From NCBI GenBank assembly GCA_016462625.1, contig JAEMSV010000002.1, positions 74,366-138,365 on the forward strand: 64,000 nt of DNA. The letters are read 5' to 3'. This DNA comes from Solirubrobacteraceae bacterium. Lineage in GTDB: Bacteria > Actinomycetota > Thermoleophilia > Solirubrobacterales > Solirubrobacteraceae. A program made the position numbers and the translations under genes. The notes below the pieces were generated by a model, which saw only the letters and a list, made by a program, of their open reading frames with translations, did not search any database and was not told where the DNA came from. Positions 1-8,821 of the stretch are shown here, piece by piece (position 1 is the stretch's first letter; the number at the start of each line of letters is the position of its first letter).

Positions 1-2
1 TG

Positions 3-161
3 AGCCCGCTCGCCGCGGGCGAGGCCGGCATGGTCACGGATCCCGTCACGGTCAGCCTCAAGGGGCTCTCGACACGCCTACCCGCGCGCCGACTCAGCTG
101 GGACCTCACCGCGACCGGCCGATTCGCCCGCGCCACCAACGATCGGAGCCGCTGCGCATGA
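3..161 (+). CDS. C-terminal end of an unidentified protein (partial)
   Basis: Frame 3 is open from the window edge to a TGA at 159-161 and would encode the last 52 residues of a protein, ending RSRCA. Nearly all third codon positions in this frame are G or C, as in the real genes here, while the other frames are much less biased. The stop overlaps the ATG at 158 (ATGA), a coupling pattern seen repeatedly in this window, which favours a real upstream gene in an operon with the AAA/TPR gene. The fragment is too short for me to assign a family. Confidence 0.4.
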   Translation, partial: SPLAAGEAGMVTDPVTVSLKGLSTRLPARRLSWDLTATGRFARATNDRSRCA

Positions 162-3100
162 CCACGAGCACGCCCGTGTTCATCGGTGGACACCACGGCG
201 CACCGGGACTAGGTTCCATGGACGCCGTCGACGTCGGCCCCGGCGGCCCGCCGGAGCGGCGCCACGATCGATTGTCGCCCGCTGCAATGCCCCCATCGGA
301 ACCCACCAGCTCCCGCGTCGTCGGCCGGGATCGCGAGCTGGCGGAATTCGATGGCGCGTTGCGTGACGCGGCCAACGGCCGCGGACGGCTCTACCTCGTC
401 GACGGGGATCCGGGCGTCGGCAAGACCACCCTCTGCGAGGCCCTGCAGGAGCGTGCCCTCGACGCGGGCGCGCGCGTGCACTGGGGCCGCTGCTGGGAGG
501 ACGGCGGAGCGCCCGCGTTCTGGCCGTGGGTGCAGATCGTCCGCGCCCACGCCGCGACCCTCCCGCCAGAGCAGCTGCGCGTGGTGCTCGGCGCGGGCGC
601 GGAGCCGCTCGCCCACCTCGTCCCGGAGCTGCGCCAGGCGCTGCCCGAGCTCGCCGGCGCACCCGCGACCTCCGCGGGCACGCCCGAGCAGCACCGCTTC
701 GCCCTCTTCGACGCCCTCGGCCAGCTGCTCGTGGCGGCCGCGCAGCAGTCGCCGCCGCTCGTCGTGGTCCTCGACGACCTCCACGCCGCGGACGAGCCGT
801 CGCTGCGCGCGCTGCGGTTCGTCGCGCGCCACCTGCGCACCGCACCGCTGCTGGTCGTCGGCACGTACCGCGGCGCCGAGGCCCGCGAGAAGCCCGAGAC
901 CGCCGAGCTGCTCGGCGGCGTCGCGGGCGACGGCCAGCGGATGTCCCTCAGCGGCCTCGACCCCGACGCCGTCGGCCTGCTCGTCGCGCGGCTGACCGCC
1001 GGCGGGGTCAGTCAGACGCGCGTGAGCGAGATCGCGCGGGTGACGGAGGGCAACCCGCTGTTCGTCGACGAGATCGTGCGCCTCTGGAGCACGGGCGGCG
1101 TCCTGACGTCCAGCGCGTCCGCGCCGCTCCCCGACGGCGTGCGCCAGGCGATCCGCCGCCGCTTCGCCCCGCTGCCCGACCCGACCCGCGAGGTGCTGGA
1201 GATCGCGTCGGTGCTCGGCCGCGAGTTCAGCATCCCGGCGCTGCAGCCGCTCACCGCGCTCAAGCGCGAGCAGCTCTCCGAGCGGCTCGACACCGCCGTC
1301 GCCCAGGACGTCCTGACGCCCGGCGGCCAGCTCGGGCGCTACCGCTTCGGTCACGCGCTGATGCGCGAGGTCCTCTACGACGGGCTCCCGGCCCCACGCC
1401 GGATCGCGCTGCACCGCCGCGCCGGGGAGGCCCTCGAGGTCATCTACGCGGCCGACCCGGAGCCCCATCTCGCCGAGTTCGCCCACCACTTCCTGCAGGC
1501 CGCACCGGGCGGCGGCGCGCGCCGTGGCGTCGAGTACGCGCTGCGCGCGGGCCGGCGGGCGCTCGACCAGCTCGCGTTCGAGGAGGCCGCCGCGCTGCTG
1601 CGCCGGGGCCTCGAGGCCGACGCCCTGGAGCCCGAGGATCCGCACCTGACCGGCGAGCTGCTCGTCGCCCTCGGCGAGGCCGAGATCCAGAGCGGCGCGC
1701 GGGCAGCGGGGCGGGAGACACTCGACCGTGCCGCGACGCACGCGCAGCGCCACGGCGACGCGGAGCTTCTCGCCCAGAGCGCGCTGACCCTCGGCAACTG
1801 GGGGCTCTCGCCGGGCGTCATCGACGACCAGCTCGTGACGATGCTCGAGGCCGGCCTGGATGCGCTGCCCGACGGCGACTCCGAGCTGCGCGCGCGGCTG
1901 ATCGCGCGCCTCGCGCTCGCGCTGTACTGGTCCGACCGCGCCGACCGCCGGCGCGAGCTGGGCGAGGAGGCGACGGCGATGGCCCGGCGGGTCGGCGACA
2001 ACGCCACGCTCGCCGCGGTGCTCGCCGACGCGACCCTCGCGACGTGGGGCCCGGACAGCACCGAGGAGGCCATCGCCGCGAGCCGCGAGGTGCAGAAGCT
2101 CGCCGAGTCCGTCGGCGACGACGAGCGCGCCCTGCACGCCCGCAGCTGGCGGGTCTCGCCGCTGCTGGAGTTGGGCGACATGCCGGCCGTGGAGCGGCAG
2201 GTCGCGACGTTCGCCGCGATCGCGCACGAGAGCCGCCAGCCCCTGAGCCTCTGGTACGCGCCGCTGCTGCAGGCGATCCGTGCGCTGATGCGCGGCGAGC
2301 TCGCGCAGGCCGAAGCGCTCGACCAGGAGGCCGCGCAGCGGATCGGAGAGGTCGAGGACTCCGTCGGCGTCCTGCTGATCGCCGGGCAGCTGTGGGTCCT
2401 GCGCCGCGAGCAGGGCCGCCTGGCGGAGATGCGCGACCCGACCGCCGCGCTCGTCCAGGCCCACCCGAACATCCCGACCTGGCGCTGCGCCCTGGCCGTC
2501 GTCGAGCGCGACGCGGGCGACGCCGCCGCGGCGCGCCACCACGTCCAGGGAATCATCGAACGCGGCCTCGACGCGATCCCTCGCGACAACGTCTGGCTGC
2601 TCGCCCACGCCTTGCTGGCCGAGGCCTGCGCGTTCGCGGGGAACCCCGAGTGGTGCGGGCAGATCGAGGAGCGCCTCGCGCCCTACGCGCATCTGCACGC
2701 GATCGTTCCCGACGCCGCGTCGATCGGGCCGATCAGCCGGCCGCTCGGCCTCCTCGCCGCCGCGCAGGGCGAGTTCGACCGCGCCCGCGACTACTTCACC
2801 GACGCCGTCGCGCAGGCCCGGTCGGTCGACGCGCCGCCGCTCGTCGCGCGGGCGCTCATCGACGGCGCGGACGCGCTCGCCGAGCACGATCCCGTCACGG
2901 CGAAGATGTGGGCGCGCGAGGCGCTCGTCATCGCCGAGCCGCTCGGCCAGGCGGGGGTCGCGGAGCGCGCGCGGGCCCGGCTCGGGCGCGAGTCCACCGA
3001 CGCCGCGCCGGCCGAGGAGCCGCGCGTGGCGGCCGCGCCCGCCCGCGCGGGAAACGGCCGCCGCGAGGCGACGCTGCGCCGGGAGGGCGAGATGTGGGCG

Positions 3101-3667
3101 ATCGACCTCGAGGGCGAGGTCGTCCACGTGCGCCACACCAAGGGCATGGACCACCTCGCGAAGCTCCTGGCCTCGCCCGGCACCGAGTTCCACGTGCTCG
3201 ACCTGGTCGGCAGCGCCGTCGTCGCGGGCGGGCGCGGCATGGAGCCGACCGCCGCCTCGGTCGCGCAGGCCGGCCTCTCGATCGGCGGCTCCGGCGACGC
3301 GGGCGCGATGCTCGACGACGCCGCCAAGAGCGCGTACCGCGAGCGGATCACCGACCTGGAGAACGACCTCGCGGAGGCCGAGCGCTTCCATGACGACGAG
3401 CGCGCGGCCCGCGCCCGGGCCGAGATGGACTTCGTCGTCTCCGAGCTGAGCGCGGCCGTCGGCCTCGGCGGCCGCGACCGCCGCGCGGCGAGCGACGCCG
3501 AGCGCGCGCGGGTCAACGTCACGCGCGCGATCCGCTCGACGGTCAAGCGCGTCTCCGACCAGCACGCCACGCTCGGCGGGCACCTCGACGTGTCGGTCCG
3601 CACCGGGCTCTTCTGCCGCTACGACCCGGATCCGGGCAGCACGATCGCCTGGACCGTCCAGAGCTGA
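158..3667 (+). CDS. Large AAA ATPase/TPR signal-transduction protein (LuxR/MalT-like, no HTH)
   Basis: A 1169-residue cytoplasmic STAND-type ATPase. After a poorly conserved N-terminus comes an AAA_16-like module: sensor-like VGRDRELAEFDGAL, Walker A GDPGVGKTT (Lys89) and Walker B LVVVLDD (Asp206-207). A long alpha-helical TPR-like region (about 430-990) follows. The C-terminal domain (about 1020-1169) begins LRREGEMWAIDLEGEVVHVRH and includes GLGGRDRRAASDAERARVNV, which I recall from many actinobacterial AAA/TPR regulators. No LuxR-type helix-turn-helix is visible, so it may signal through a partner. The reading frame stays open upstream to the window edge; ATG 158 was chosen for its GGAG and the overlap with the previous stop, but ATG 218 or 287 (just before the conserved domain) are possible. 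The GMC gene follows after 5 bases, so co-transcription is likely. Confidence 0.75.
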   Translation: MTTSTPVFIGGHHGAPGLGSMDAVDVGPGGPPERRHDRLSPAAMPPSEPTSSRVVGRDRELAEFDGALRDAANGRGRLYLVDGDPGVGKTTLCEALQERALDAGARVHWGRCWEDGGAPAFWPWVQIVRAHAATLPPEQLRVVLGAGAEPLAHLVPELRQALPELAGAPATSAGTPEQHRFALFDALGQLLVAAAQQSPPLVVVLDDLHAADEPSLRALRFVARHLRTAPLLVVGTYRGAEAREKPETAELLGGVAGDGQRMSLSGLDPDAVGLLVARLTAGGVSQTRVSEIARVTEGNPLFVDEIVRLWSTGGVLTSSASAPLPDGVRQAIRRRFAPLPDPTREVLEIASVLGREFSIPALQPLTALKREQLSERLDTAVAQDVLTPGGQLGRYRFGHALMREVLYDGLPAPRRIALHRRAGEALEVIYAADPEPHLAEFAHHFLQAAPGGGARRGVEYALRAGRRALDQLAFEEAAALLRRGLEADALEPEDPHLTGELLVALGEAEIQSGARAAGRETLDRAATHAQRHGDAELLAQSALTLGNWGLSPGVIDDQLVTMLEAGLDALPDGDSELRARLIARLALALYWSDRADRRRELGEEATAMARRVGDNATLAAVLADATLATWGPDSTEEAIAASREVQKLAESVGDDERALHARSWRVSPLLELGDMPAVERQVATFAAIAHESRQPLSLWYAPLLQAIRALMRGELAQAEALDQEAAQRIGEVEDSVGVLLIAGQLWVLRREQGRLAEMRDPTAALVQAHPNIPTWRCALAVVERDAGDAAAARHHVQGIIERGLDAIPRDNVWLLAHALLAEACAFAGNPEWCGQIEERLAPYAHLHAIVPDAASIGPISRPLGLLAAAQGEFDRARDYFTDAVAQARSVDAPPLVARALIDGADALAEHDPVTAKMWAREALVIAEPLGQAGVAERARARLGRESTDAAPAEEPRVAAAPARAGNGRREATLRREGEMWAIDLEGEVVHVRHTKGMDHLAKLLASPGTEFHVLDLVGSAVVAGGRGMEPTAASVAQAGLSIGGSGDAGAMLDDAAKSAYRERITDLENDLAEAERFHDDERAARARAEMDFVVSELSAAVGLGGRDRRAASDAERARVNVTRAIRSTVKRVSDQHATLGGHLDVSVRTGLFCRYDPDPGSTIAWTVQS

Positions 3668-3672
3668 GTGCG

Positions 3673-5364
3673 ATGCCTTCCGAGCATTTCGACGCGGTCG
3701 TCGTCGGCTCGGGGTTCGGCGGATCGGTCACGGCATGCCGCCTGGCGGAGGCGGGGATGCGGGTCTGCGTCCTCGAGCGCGGCAAGTCGATCGCGCCGGG
3801 GGAGTTCCCGCGGACCGCGCACGAGCTCAGCGCCGCGTTCTGGGACCCGAGCGAGGGGCTGCACGGGATGTTCGACGTGTGGTCGTTCAACAGCATCGCG
3901 GCGGTCGTCGCCAGCGGGCTGGGCGGGGGCTCGCTGATCTACGCGAACGTGCTGCTGCGCAAGGACCCGGAGTGGTTCACCGAGCAGCGCGACGGGCGCG
4001 AGTGGCGCTGGCCGATCTCCTACGAGGATCTCGAACCGCACTACGCGCGCATCGAGTCCGACCTGCACCCGACGCCGTTCCCCGACTCCTACATCGACCG
4101 CACGCCGAAGACCGCAGCGTTCCTCGAGGCCGCCCGCCGGATCGGGATGCCGACCCGCCACCCGCCGCTCGCGGTGCGCTTCGCGGCCAACGGCGGCGAG
4201 CCGTCGCCGGGTCAGCCGATCGGCGACGACAACCTCCACGACGCGCCGCGGCGCACGTGCACGCTCTGCGGCGAGTGCGACCTCGGCTGCAACGACGGCG
4301 CGAAGCAGACGATGGACCTCACCTTCCTCTCGCGGGCGAAGACGGCGGGGGCGGAGATCCGGCCGCGCACCGAGGTCCGGACGTTCACGCCACTCGAGGG
4401 CGGGGGCTACGCGATCGAGGCCGTGACGCACCCCGAAGTGCGCGAGGGCCGCCCGACGAACACCGACGACGAGGCACTCTGCCCGCGCGCGTCCTTCACG
4501 TGCGACCGGCTGGTCCTCGCCGCCGGCACGCTCGGCACGACGTACCTGCTGCTGCGCAACCGCTCACGGCTGCCGGGCCTGAGTCCGACGCTCGGGACGC
4601 GCTTCAACGGCAACGGCGACCAGCTCTCGTTCGTCCGCCGGGCGAGCGTCCCGACGTCCGGCCGCGAGCGCCCCGTGCGGGTCCTCGATGCGAGCCGCGG
4701 CCCCGTCATCACCACCACCGGCTACGCCGGCGACGACGAGTCCGGCATGGGCGGCTTCTACCTCCAGGACGCCGGGTACCCCGCGCACACCGCGTGGATG
4801 CTGCAGCTCGTCGCCACCCCCGGGTCCGCGTGGCGGGCGAGGACGGCGCTGGCGAAGGTCCTGTGGGAGCGGTTGAGCGGCCGGGCGAATCCGAACCTCG
4901 GCGCGGAGGCCGCGCTGCTGTTCGGCGACCAGAAGACGCCCGCCGGGTTCCTGCCGCTGTTGGGGATGGGCCGGGAGGTCGCGCACGGGCGGCTGTCGCT
5001 CGGCGGAGACGGCAAGACGATGCTGGCGGACTGGGACCGGCGCACGGCCGGCCACGTCTACCCGCGGCTGCGCGGCGCGGGCCGCGCGATCAGCAACGAG
5101 CTCGGCGGGAAGTACATGCCAGACCCGGTCGGCCGGCGCCGTCCGGGGACGATCACCGTGCACGCGCTCGGCGGCGCCCCGATGGGCCGGGACCCGCGCG
5201 AGGGCGTCGTCGACAGCCACGGCCGCGTGTTCGGCCATCCGGGGCTGACGGTCGCGTGCGGCGCGGCGATGCCCGGCTCGGTCGGCCCCAACCCCAGCCT
5301 GACGATCGCCGCGATGGCCGATCGCCAGGCCGAACAGATCCTGCGAGAGGAAGGCAAGGCATGA
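3673..5364 (+). CDS. GMC-family FAD oxidoreductase, cholesterol-oxidase (ChoD)-like
   Basis: A 563-residue flavoprotein of the glucose-methanol-choline family. The N-terminal dinucleotide fold is clear (VVVGSGFGGSVTACRLAE, residues 9-26), followed by the FAD-binding GLGGGSLIYANVLLR stretch. A cysteine-rich segment CTLCGECDLGC (about residue 196) is typical of ChoD-like GMC enzymes. The C-terminal GMC domain has GGAPMGRDPREGVVDSHG and the PNPSLTIAAMADR motif that contacts flavin. There is no signal peptide, so it is probably cytoplasmic. Family knowledge suggests oxidation of a sterol-like or other bulky hydroxyl; the substrate cannot be read from the sequence. Its stop overlaps the next start (ATGA at 5361), so it is translationally coupled to the alpha/beta hydrolase, a pairing also known as a single fused protein in other actinobacteria. 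Confidence 0.85.
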   Translation: MPSEHFDAVVVGSGFGGSVTACRLAEAGMRVCVLERGKSIAPGEFPRTAHELSAAFWDPSEGLHGMFDVWSFNSIAAVVASGLGGGSLIYANVLLRKDPEWFTEQRDGREWRWPISYEDLEPHYARIESDLHPTPFPDSYIDRTPKTAAFLEAARRIGMPTRHPPLAVRFAANGGEPSPGQPIGDDNLHDAPRRTCTLCGECDLGCNDGAKQTMDLTFLSRAKTAGAEIRPRTEVRTFTPLEGGGYAIEAVTHPEVREGRPTNTDDEALCPRASFTCDRLVLAAGTLGTTYLLLRNRSRLPGLSPTLGTRFNGNGDQLSFVRRASVPTSGRERPVRVLDASRGPVITTTGYAGDDESGMGGFYLQDAGYPAHTAWMLQLVATPGSAWRARTALAKVLWERLSGRANPNLGAEAALLFGDQKTPAGFLPLLGMGREVAHGRLSLGGDGKTMLADWDRRTAGHVYPRLRGAGRAISNELGGKYMPDPVGRRRPGTITVHALGGAPMGRDPREGVVDSHGRVFGHPGLTVACGAAMPGSVGPNPSLTIAAMADRQAEQILREEGKA

Positions 5365-7010
5365 GCTCATTGCGCTTCACCGAGGAGATGGACGGCTTCC
5401 TGGCGTTCGACGCCGACGAGGCCGACTACGAACGTGGGCTGCGCCACGGCGAGCGCGCGGGCACGAACGCCATGTTCCACCTGACCATCGACGTGGACGA
5501 CGACGACGCGTTCCTCGACGACCCGCAGCATCGGGCGAGTGCCCGTGGCTGGGTGCGGCTCGGCCCGTTCGGCGACACGCCGCTCCCGGTCGCCGACGGC
5601 GTCTTCAACCTGTTCCCCGAGAACGGCGACAAGCGCCGGCAGCGCATGGTCTACACGCTGCCGTTCACCGCGCCGGACGGCCAGGCAATGGAGCTGTACG
5701 GCGAGAAGCACGTGGCCGACGACGAGGGCTTCGACGTCTGGGACGACACGACGACGCTGTTCGCCGAGCTGCGCGAAGCCGGGGGCGGGCCGCGTCTCGC
5801 GATCGGCATCCTGCGCCTGACGCTCGGCGACTTCCTGCGCCAGCTGACGACGTTCCGTGGCGACGGCGCCGACGCCTTCGCCGGGTTCGGCGGGCTGTTC
5901 GTGCAGAAGCTGTGGCAGGTCTACGGCGGGCACACGCTGCCCGCGGGCGTGGAGCGCCGCGAGGCGGCGTCCCGCGAGACGCCGGTGCCTCTCGTCGAGC
6001 GCGTCGTCCCGTACACGTCGGCGGACGGGTTCGTCGGCAAGCTCGTCAACGTCCGGGCGGCGGGCGTCGCCCCGACGCTCGGCCCGATCTACATGGCGGC
6101 CGGCTCGTCGGTGCGCACGAACGTGTTCCGCGCGCCGATCAGCGAGAACATCGTCGAGCGCCTGGTCCGCGAGGGCTACGACGTATGGCTGAACGAGTGG
6201 CGCGCGAGCTTCGAGCGGCCTCGTTCGGAGTGGACGCTCGACGAGGGCGGCGTGCTCGACCACCCCGAGGCGGTGCGGACGGTGGTGCGCGAGACGGGGG
6301 CGGAGAAGGTGAAGGCGCTGGTCCACTGCCAGGGCAGCTCGTCGTTCTTCATCGGGCTGGTGTCGGGGCTGATGCCGCAGGTCGACACGGTCGTGAGCAA
6401 CGCGATGTCGCTGCACCCGGTCGTCCCGTTCGGCTCGAAGGTCAAGATCGTCGGCCTGACCCCGATCCTCGCCCGCTTCGGCCCGTACGTGGACATCGGC
6501 TGGGGCGTCCGCCCGCAGGGCTGGCTCTCGCGGATCATCCGCCGGTACGTGAACGCGACGCACCACGAGTGCGACAACCTCGTCTGCAAGATCTCGAGCT
6601 TCTTCTACGGGATCGGCCCGTCGACGATGTGGGACCACGCGAAGCTCTCGCCCACGACCCACGACTGGCTCACCGACGAGTTCGAGTGGATCCCGATGCG
6701 GTTCTTCAAGCAGATGCGCCGCAGCGTGATGAAGGGACATCTGGTCTGCGAGCAGTCGTGGGACGGCGTGCCGGAGGACCTGTGCGCGCAGCCGCCGAAG
6801 ACCGACGCGAAGATCACGTTCCTGCAGGGGACGAACAACCGGTGCTTCGCGCCGGTGTCGCAGGAGCGCTCCTACGAGTGGTTCGTCGCGCATGGCTCGG
6901 GCGAATACCGGCTGCGGCAGCTGCGCGGGTATGGGCACTTCGACTGCTGGATGGGCGAGGACGCGCCGGTGGACGTGTTCCCGGTGGTGCTGGACGCGCT
7001 GGCCGGCTAG
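5361..7010 (+). CDS. Alpha/beta hydrolase with likely Cys nucleophile, partner of the GMC oxidoreductase
   Basis: A 549-residue protein whose ATG overlaps the GMC stop. Residues 1-200 form an N-terminal domain of unclear fold (MEMDGFLAF-like start, acidic). From about residue 215 there is an alpha/beta hydrolase core: AGSSVRTNVFR, YDVWLNEWRAS, then the nucleophile-elbow region ALVHCQGSSSFFIGL. The position of Cys323 in HCxGS resembles the GxCxG elbow of PhaC-type hydrolases rather than the usual GxSxG. A late histidine lies in RGYGHFDCWMG. The frame is open far upstream inside the GMC gene, but that is a shadow; the true start is at 5361. Likely acts on the product or substrate of the GMC enzyme; the reaction itself is inference. 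Confidence 0.8.
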   Translation: MSSLRFTEEMDGFLAFDADEADYERGLRHGERAGTNAMFHLTIDVDDDDAFLDDPQHRASARGWVRLGPFGDTPLPVADGVFNLFPENGDKRRQRMVYTLPFTAPDGQAMELYGEKHVADDEGFDVWDDTTTLFAELREAGGGPRLAIGILRLTLGDFLRQLTTFRGDGADAFAGFGGLFVQKLWQVYGGHTLPAGVERREAASRETPVPLVERVVPYTSADGFVGKLVNVRAAGVAPTLGPIYMAAGSSVRTNVFRAPISENIVERLVREGYDVWLNEWRASFERPRSEWTLDEGGVLDHPEAVRTVVRETGAEKVKALVHCQGSSSFFIGLVSGLMPQVDTVVSNAMSLHPVVPFGSKVKIVGLTPILARFGPYVDIGWGVRPQGWLSRIIRRYVNATHHECDNLVCKISSFFYGIGPSTMWDHAKLSPTTHDWLTDEFEWIPMRFFKQMRRSVMKGHLVCEQSWDGVPEDLCAQPPKTDAKITFLQGTNNRCFAPVSQERSYEWFVAHGSGEYRLRQLRGYGHFDCWMGEDAPVDVFPVVLDALAG

Positions 7011-7050
7011 AGCACCGGCGCGGAGTCTGCGTCAGCGCGCCGAACGTCCG

Positions 7051-7076
7051 ATCGGTGCCCCTATAGGGGGACCGAT
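7051..7076. promoter_or_regulatory. 26-bp inverted repeat, terminator of the GMC operon or operator
   Basis: ATCGGT (7051-7056) pairs with ACCGAT (7071-7076), and CCCC-TATA-GGGG (7058-7069) forms the centre; only the pair 7057/7070 (G/G) is unmatched. It begins 40 bases after the hydrolase stop and ends 113 bases before the peroxidase ATG. As RNA it is a GC-rich hairpin with a TATA loop but no following T-tract, so it could end the upstream transcript; as DNA it is also a good dyad operator. Confidence 0.55.
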
Positions 7077-7126
7077 GTGACGTTCGCACCGTGGGCCGGC
7101 CGCAGCGCTCCCCCACCGGCCACAAG

Positions 7127-7138
7127 TGAACATCGTTC
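7127..7138. repeat. 12-bp direct repeat copy 1 (TGAACATCGTTC)
   Basis: The 12-mer TGAACATCGTTC occurs here, 51 bases before the peroxidase start, and again exactly at 8786-8797, 24 bases before the decarboxylase start. It contains the small dyad GAAC-ATC-GTTC. Two identical copies ahead of two adjacent genes suggest a shared operator. Confidence 0.45.
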
Positions 7139-7189
7139 CCCCGCCCGTTACGGCCCCTGAATGACGTTTTCGATTTCCGGGGAGACCGC

Positions 7190-8788
7190 ATGATCAGCAG
7201 CACGCCACGGACCGGGCCAGTAGCGGCCCCGGTATCCACCGACCGCCCGCCGACCATCGCCCCGCTCGTCGGCGCATCGCACGGCACCTCCTCCGAGCGC
7301 GGCCGCGAGCGCACCCCGCAGTCGTCGACGGACCAGGGTCGCTTCGGGCGGCTCTTCCGGACCGCCCCGGTCTTCGAGGTCCCTCGCAACGAGCTGCTCG
7401 AGCTCGGCAGCCGGATGGTCGCCGCCGACACGCCCGACGTCCCCGACGGGCAGATCGACGCGTGTGAGAACCCCGCTATCCCCGCGGGCTACACCTACCT
7501 CGGCCAGTTCCTCGACCACGACCTCACCTTCGACCCGGTCTCCGATCTCGACCGCCAGCGCGACCCCGACGCGCTGCACAGCCTGCGCACCCCGCGGCTC
7601 GATCTCGACTCGCTCTACGGCCGCGGTCCCGCCGACCAGCCGTTCCTCTACCAGGACGACGACCACGCGAAGCTCCGGCTCGGCGCGCGAGTCCACGCGA
7701 GCGACCCCGTCCTCGCCGGCCCCGATGTCCCGCGCATTGGCAACGTCGCGTTGATCGGCGACCCGCGCAACGACGAGAACCTCATCGTCAGCCAGCTGCA
7801 CTCGATCTTCCTGCGCTTCCACAACGCCGTCGTCGACGAGGTGCGCGACGACGGCTTCGCCGAGGCCGACGTGCTCGAAGAGGCCCAGCGCCGCGTGCGC
7901 TGGCACTACCAGTGGGTGATCCTCAACGACTTCCTCCCGCGCATCTGTGGCGAGGACGTCATGCACGACATCCTCCACCGCGAGGAGTTCGTGGTCACCA
8001 CCGGCTGGTCGCCCGATCCGGCGCCGCTGGATCCTGCCGACCCGGGCCATCCGGTCAGCAGCACGACCGAGGTCATCCGTCCGCGGCTGCGCTTCTACCA
8101 CTACAACGACCAGCCGTTCCTCCCGCTGGAGTTCTCCGTCGCCGCGTACCGGTTCGGCCACTCGATGGTGCGGCAGAGCTACTTCATCAACGACTTCGTC
8201 CGCCAGCAGACCGGCGGCCGGCGGATCCCCCTCTTCAACGAAGACGCGAACCCGCTCGCGAACCTCAACGGCGGCCGCCCGCTCCCCGACAGCTGGGGCT
8301 TCGACTGGAAGTTCTTCTTCCGCACCAGCGGCGAGCCGAACCGGCCGCAGTCCAGCAACCGGATGGACGACCGGCTCGTCACGCCGCTCGGCCGGCTGCA
8401 GGGGACGAACGGCACCGCGATCATGCGCTCGCTCGCCGTGCGGAACCTGCTGCGCGGCCAGCAGCTCGGGCTCCCCAGCGGTCAGGCCGTCGCCCGGGCG
8501 ATGGCCATCGATCCGCTGCCCGTCTCGAAGCTCGGGCTGGAGGCGCTGCCGGCGCTCGAGCGCCACACGCCCCTCTGGTACTACGTGCTGCGCGAGGCCG
8601 GCGAGCTGTGCCAGGGCTGTTGCCTCGGCCCCGTCGGCGGCCGGATCGTGGCCGAGACGATCGTCGGGCTGGTCTGCGGCGACCCGCTGTCCTACCTGCG
8701 CACCGAGCCGGCCTGGATCCCGACGCTGCCGTTCGCCGGAGACACCTTCCGGATGGCCGATCTCATCTCCGTCGCACAGGGTTCCTGA
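7190..8788 (+). CDS. Animal-type (peroxidase-cyclooxygenase superfamily) haem peroxidase
   Basis: A 532-residue haem peroxidase of the An_peroxidase superfamily. The distal haem motif YLGQFLDHDLTFDP corresponds to the WGQFxDHD signature, with distal His and the Asp that can ester-link to haem. The proximal histidine lies in AYRFGHSMVRQSYFIND, and SQLHSIFLRFHNAVVDE is the conserved helix following the distal site. The first 60 residues are low-complexity and there is no evident signal peptide, so a cytoplasmic location is more likely. The ATG has a good GGGGAG site (ccggggagaccgc). Bacterial members oxidise halides, phenols or lipids; the substrate here is unknown. An upstream dyad (7051) and the shared 12-mer (7127) may regulate it. 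Confidence 0.85.
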   Translation: MISSTPRTGPVAAPVSTDRPPTIAPLVGASHGTSSERGRERTPQSSTDQGRFGRLFRTAPVFEVPRNELLELGSRMVAADTPDVPDGQIDACENPAIPAGYTYLGQFLDHDLTFDPVSDLDRQRDPDALHSLRTPRLDLDSLYGRGPADQPFLYQDDDHAKLRLGARVHASDPVLAGPDVPRIGNVALIGDPRNDENLIVSQLHSIFLRFHNAVVDEVRDDGFAEADVLEEAQRRVRWHYQWVILNDFLPRICGEDVMHDILHREEFVVTTGWSPDPAPLDPADPGHPVSSTTEVIRPRLRFYHYNDQPFLPLEFSVAAYRFGHSMVRQSYFINDFVRQQTGGRRIPLFNEDANPLANLNGGRPLPDSWGFDWKFFFRTSGEPNRPQSSNRMDDRLVTPLGRLQGTNGTAIMRSLAVRNLLRGQQLGLPSGQAVARAMAIDPLPVSKLGLEALPALERHTPLWYYVLREAGELCQGCCLGPVGGRIVAETIVGLVCGDPLSYLRTEPAWIPTLPFAGDTFRMADLISVAQGS

Positions 8789-8820
8789 ACATCGTTCTGA
8801 CCATGGTCACGCCGTTCAGG
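8784..8820. promoter_or_regulatory. Nested inverted repeats before the decarboxylase gene, with 12-mer copy 2
   Basis: CCTGAAC (8784-8790) and GTTCAGG (8814-8820) form 7-bp arms around a perfect 12-bp palindrome TGACCATGGTCA (8798-8809). The second TGAACATCGTTC copy is at 8786-8797. The element spans the peroxidase stop codon and ends one base before the decarboxylase ATG, so binding here could block initiation of the downstream gene, or the RNA hairpin could sequester its start. Confidence 0.45.
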
Positions 8821-8821
8821 C

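Noticed and set aside
209..3583. Very long open frames on the minus strand and in other plus frames opposite the AAA/TPR gene
   Set aside because: High-GC shadow frames: Arg/Pro/Ala-rich, no motifs, poor third-position bias.
3735..7010. One continuous open frame spanning the GMC and hydrolase region, suggesting a fusion
   Set aside because: Its first half is out of frame with the GMC protein and is junk sequence; the hydrolase starts at ATG 5361 overlapping the GMC stop.
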